The notes below the pieces were generated by a model. The model saw nothing but the letters and a program-made list of their open reading frames with translations. It was not told the DNA's origin and did not search any database. The translations under genes and the position numbers were made by a program. Below are positions 19,505-21,132 of a stretch of 21,132 nucleotides of DNA, in pieces (position 1 is the stretch's first letter; every line of letters begins with the position of its first letter). The stretch is from a virus, in IMG/VR virus record IMGVR_UViG_3300028925_004122, positions 1 to 21,132 of that record; one strand, given 5' to 3'.

Positions 19505-21132
19505 TGGGTACAGCGTATATAAAAACAAGCCCAACTAATTTTGTAGATGGGGAGACTATTCAATCATCTGACTTTACTACTGAGTTTGATGCTATTGATG
19601 CAACTTTTGAAACGGGCGGTCATCAACATGACGGCACAGATGGTGAAGGAGGGGCTATTGAAAAGCTCCTAAGTAATGGTATCACTTTTGGTACTGGTGC
19701 AGATACCGACATTGCTGTAACCTTTAATGCTAACACAGCAGATGGTGTTTTGACATGGATGGAAGATGAAGACTACTTCCAGTTCTCTGATGATCTCCTT
19801 TTAACCACTACAGAAAAGGTCCAGTTTCGTGATACTGCAATCTACATTAACTCTAGTACAAATGGACAGCTTGATCTTGTAGCCGATACTGAAATTCAGA
19901 TTGCAGCTACTACAGTTGATATTAATGGCGCTGTTAACATTTCGGGTATTGCCACGCATGGTGCTGCTATCGTCTCAGATACAGATAGTACAGATGATCT
20001 CGGTACAACGGGCGTTCGTTGGGCTAACCTATTTGTAGACGCAATCACAGCCACTGACCAGATTACAGCTACGGGCTTTACTGGTACGCTAGATGGTATT
20101 CTTGGTAGCGGCGCTGCTGCTGCTGCAACTGTAACAACTCTTACCACCAGCGGCATTGCTTCTATTGATGACACCACCGATACCACATCCGGCACAACGG
20201 GCAGTATACACACTGATGGCGGCGTTGGTATTGCAGCAGCTCTTTTTGTTGGCACTACATCAAAGTTAGTTGGCGTTACCACGCATGGCGGTAATGTAGT
20301 TTCTGACACTGACAGCACAGACGATCTCGGCACAACTGGTGTCAGGTGGGCCAATCTATTTGTTGATGCTATAACCGCTACTGACCAGATTACAGCTACA
20401 GGTTTTACAGGAACCTTAGACGGCATCTTAGGGTCGGGTGCGGCAGCGGCGGCGACAGTAACGACGTTAGTAACAAGTGGGATTGTGTCGGTTGACGACA
20501 CTACGACATCCACGTCAGGAACAACGGGTTCAATCCATACAGATGGCGGACTTGGCGTAGCCGGAACTTCTACATTAATAGGTGTCACGACTCATGGCGG
20601 TAACGTCGTCTCGGACACCGACAGCACGGATGACCTTGGAACTACAGGTGTTCGGTGGGCTAATCTGTTTGTTGACGCTATTACTGCCACAGATCAGATT
20701 ACAGCTACAGGCTTTACTGGCACCTTGGACGGCATATTGGGGTCTGGCGCTCCTGCGGCTGCAACTGTTACTCAGCTAACTTCCGGTGGTGTAATTGTTA
20801 GTGATACAGACAGTACAGACGATCTTGGAACTACAGGTGTTCGGTGGGCTAACTTGTTTGTTGATGCAATTACAGCCACGGATCAAATCACAGCTACAGG
20901 TTTCACCGGAACTCTGGACGGCATTTTAGGCTCTGGCGCTCCTGCTGCTGCAACGGTTACTCAACTAACCTCGGGTGGCGTGATTGTTAGTGACACTGAT
21001 AGTACAGATGATCTAGGCACAACTGGCGTTAGATGGGCTAACCTGTTCGTAGATGCCATTACTGCTACTGACCAGATTACAGCTACAGGCTTCACCGGCA
21101 CCCTCGACGGAATACTTGGCTCTGGTGCGGCT
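19504..21132 (+). CDS. Tail fibre protein with tandem repeats, incomplete at right edge
   Basis: The frame is open from ATG 19504 to the last base (543 codons), so the C-terminus is missing. It starts on the last base of the hub TAA. The N-terminus has GGHQHDGTDGEGGAIEKL (about 39-56), a tail-attachment feature common in phage fibres. Residues 90-150 are beta-strand rich. From residue 158 come five copies of a 46-residue block with DLGTTGVRWANLFVDA, a repeat type common in fibres of marine phages that probably forms a trimeric beta shaft. The host-binding tip lies outside the window. All five blocks are identical in protein but not in DNA. Confidence 0.88.
   Translation, partial: MGTAYIKTSPTNFVDGETIQSSDFTTEFDAIDATFETGGHQHDGTDGEGGAIEKLLSNGITFGTGADTDIAVTFNANTADGVLTWMEDEDYFQFSDDLLLTTTEKVQFRDTAIYINSSTNGQLDLVADTEIQIAATTVDINGAVNISGIATHGAAIVSDTDSTDDLGTTGVRWANLFVDAITATDQITATGFTGTLDGILGSGAAAAATVTTLTTSGIASIDDTTDTTSGTTGSIHTDGGVGIAAALFVGTTSKLVGVTTHGGNVVSDTDSTDDLGTTGVRWANLFVDAITATDQITATGFTGTLDGILGSGAAAAATVTTLVTSGIVSVDDTTTSTSGTTGSIHTDGGLGVAGTSTLIGVTTHGGNVVSDTDSTDDLGTTGVRWANLFVDAITATDQITATGFTGTLDGILGSGAPAAATVTQLTSGGVIVSDTDSTDDLGTTGVRWANLFVDAITATDQITATGFTGTLDGILGSGAPAAATVTQLTSGGVIVSDTDSTDDLGTTGVRWANLFVDAITATDQITATGFTGTLDGILGSGAA
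19975..21126 (+). repeat. Five fibre repeat cores with identical protein
   Basis: Cores of 138 bp (46 codons) lie at 19975-20112, 20302-20439, 20611-20748, 20800-20937 and 20989-21126. Each encodes SDTDSTDDLGTTGVRW and the same 30 residues after it. Start-to-start distances are 327, 309, 189 and 189 bp. The first two copies carry a longer linker with a DDTT ... SGTTGSIHTDGG module; the others have a short linker (GAPAAATVTQLTSGGVIV). Cores 1 and 2 differ in 32 of 46 codons, cores 3 and 4 in 24, all synonymous. Confidence 0.95.

Noticed and set aside
19896-20588. Minus-strand 230-residue frame
   Set aside because: It is antisense to the fibre repeats; its length comes from the repeated Thr/Asp/Val codons, and its protein is Val/Pro/Ala low complexity.
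19975-21126. CRISPR-like or mobile-element repeat array
   Set aside because: The repeats are in-frame coding units with identical protein and varying DNA, not conserved direct repeats with unique spacers.

Overview
The window is part of a tailed double-stranded DNA phage (Caudoviricetes). It holds one dense rightward virion-assembly operon, opening with a small divergent control region. Gene order and content look most like a short-tailed phage: small terminase, large terminase, portal, internal virion and lysozyme-type proteins, scaffold, HK97-fold coat, gp4/gp11-like tail adaptor, P22 gp10-like hub, and a fibre that runs off the right edge. The many tiny Lys-rich proteins, the 2OG-Fe(II) oxygenase and the fibre style resemble uncultivated marine phages. 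The textbook sigma-70 promoters suggest a proteobacterium-like host. Both the marine origin and the host are inferences.

Bases 1-710 form the control region. Two consensus sigma-70 promoters point away from each other. The leftward one (511-538) reads a 39-residue, extremely basic protein (289-408, minus strand) and ends at a UUCG-loop terminator (145-165). The rightward one (569-597) reads the structural operon. Three copies of a 13-bp dyad, GTAAT-N3-ATTAC, lie over the leftward start site and just before the start codon of the 39-residue gene. I read this as an autoregulated or antagonistic switch (inference).

Bases 711-3475 are a run of small genes, mostly joined by one-base TAATG stop/start overlaps. 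They are a ten-cysteine metallothionein-like protein, several Lys/Arg-rich proteins sharing a short Gly-Gly-Val/Tyr-Ala/Arg-Lys-Pro motif, and the small terminase. Bases 3475-9130 hold the large terminase, a 516-residue unknown, a 70-residue protein, the portal, and a small gene written in another frame inside the portal's 3' end. Bases 9131-12813 hold a 720-residue unknown and a modular protein with a lysozyme-like domain. Bases 12814-15272 are the capsid cassette (scaffold, coat, probable decoration protein), closed by a hairpin.

Bases 15302-16259 look like an inserted accessory patch: an Fe(II)/2-oxoglutarate dioxygenase and a secreted protein interrupted by an in-frame TAA. Bases 16256-21132 are the tail genes. 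The fibre contains five copies of a 46-residue block that are identical in protein but heavily different in synonymous codons.

The most unusual items are the codon-scrambled fibre repeats, the metallothionein-like first gene, the dyad-controlled divergent promoters with the 39-residue gene, the overprinted gene in the portal, the shared motif of the small proteins, and the stop-interrupted secreted gene.
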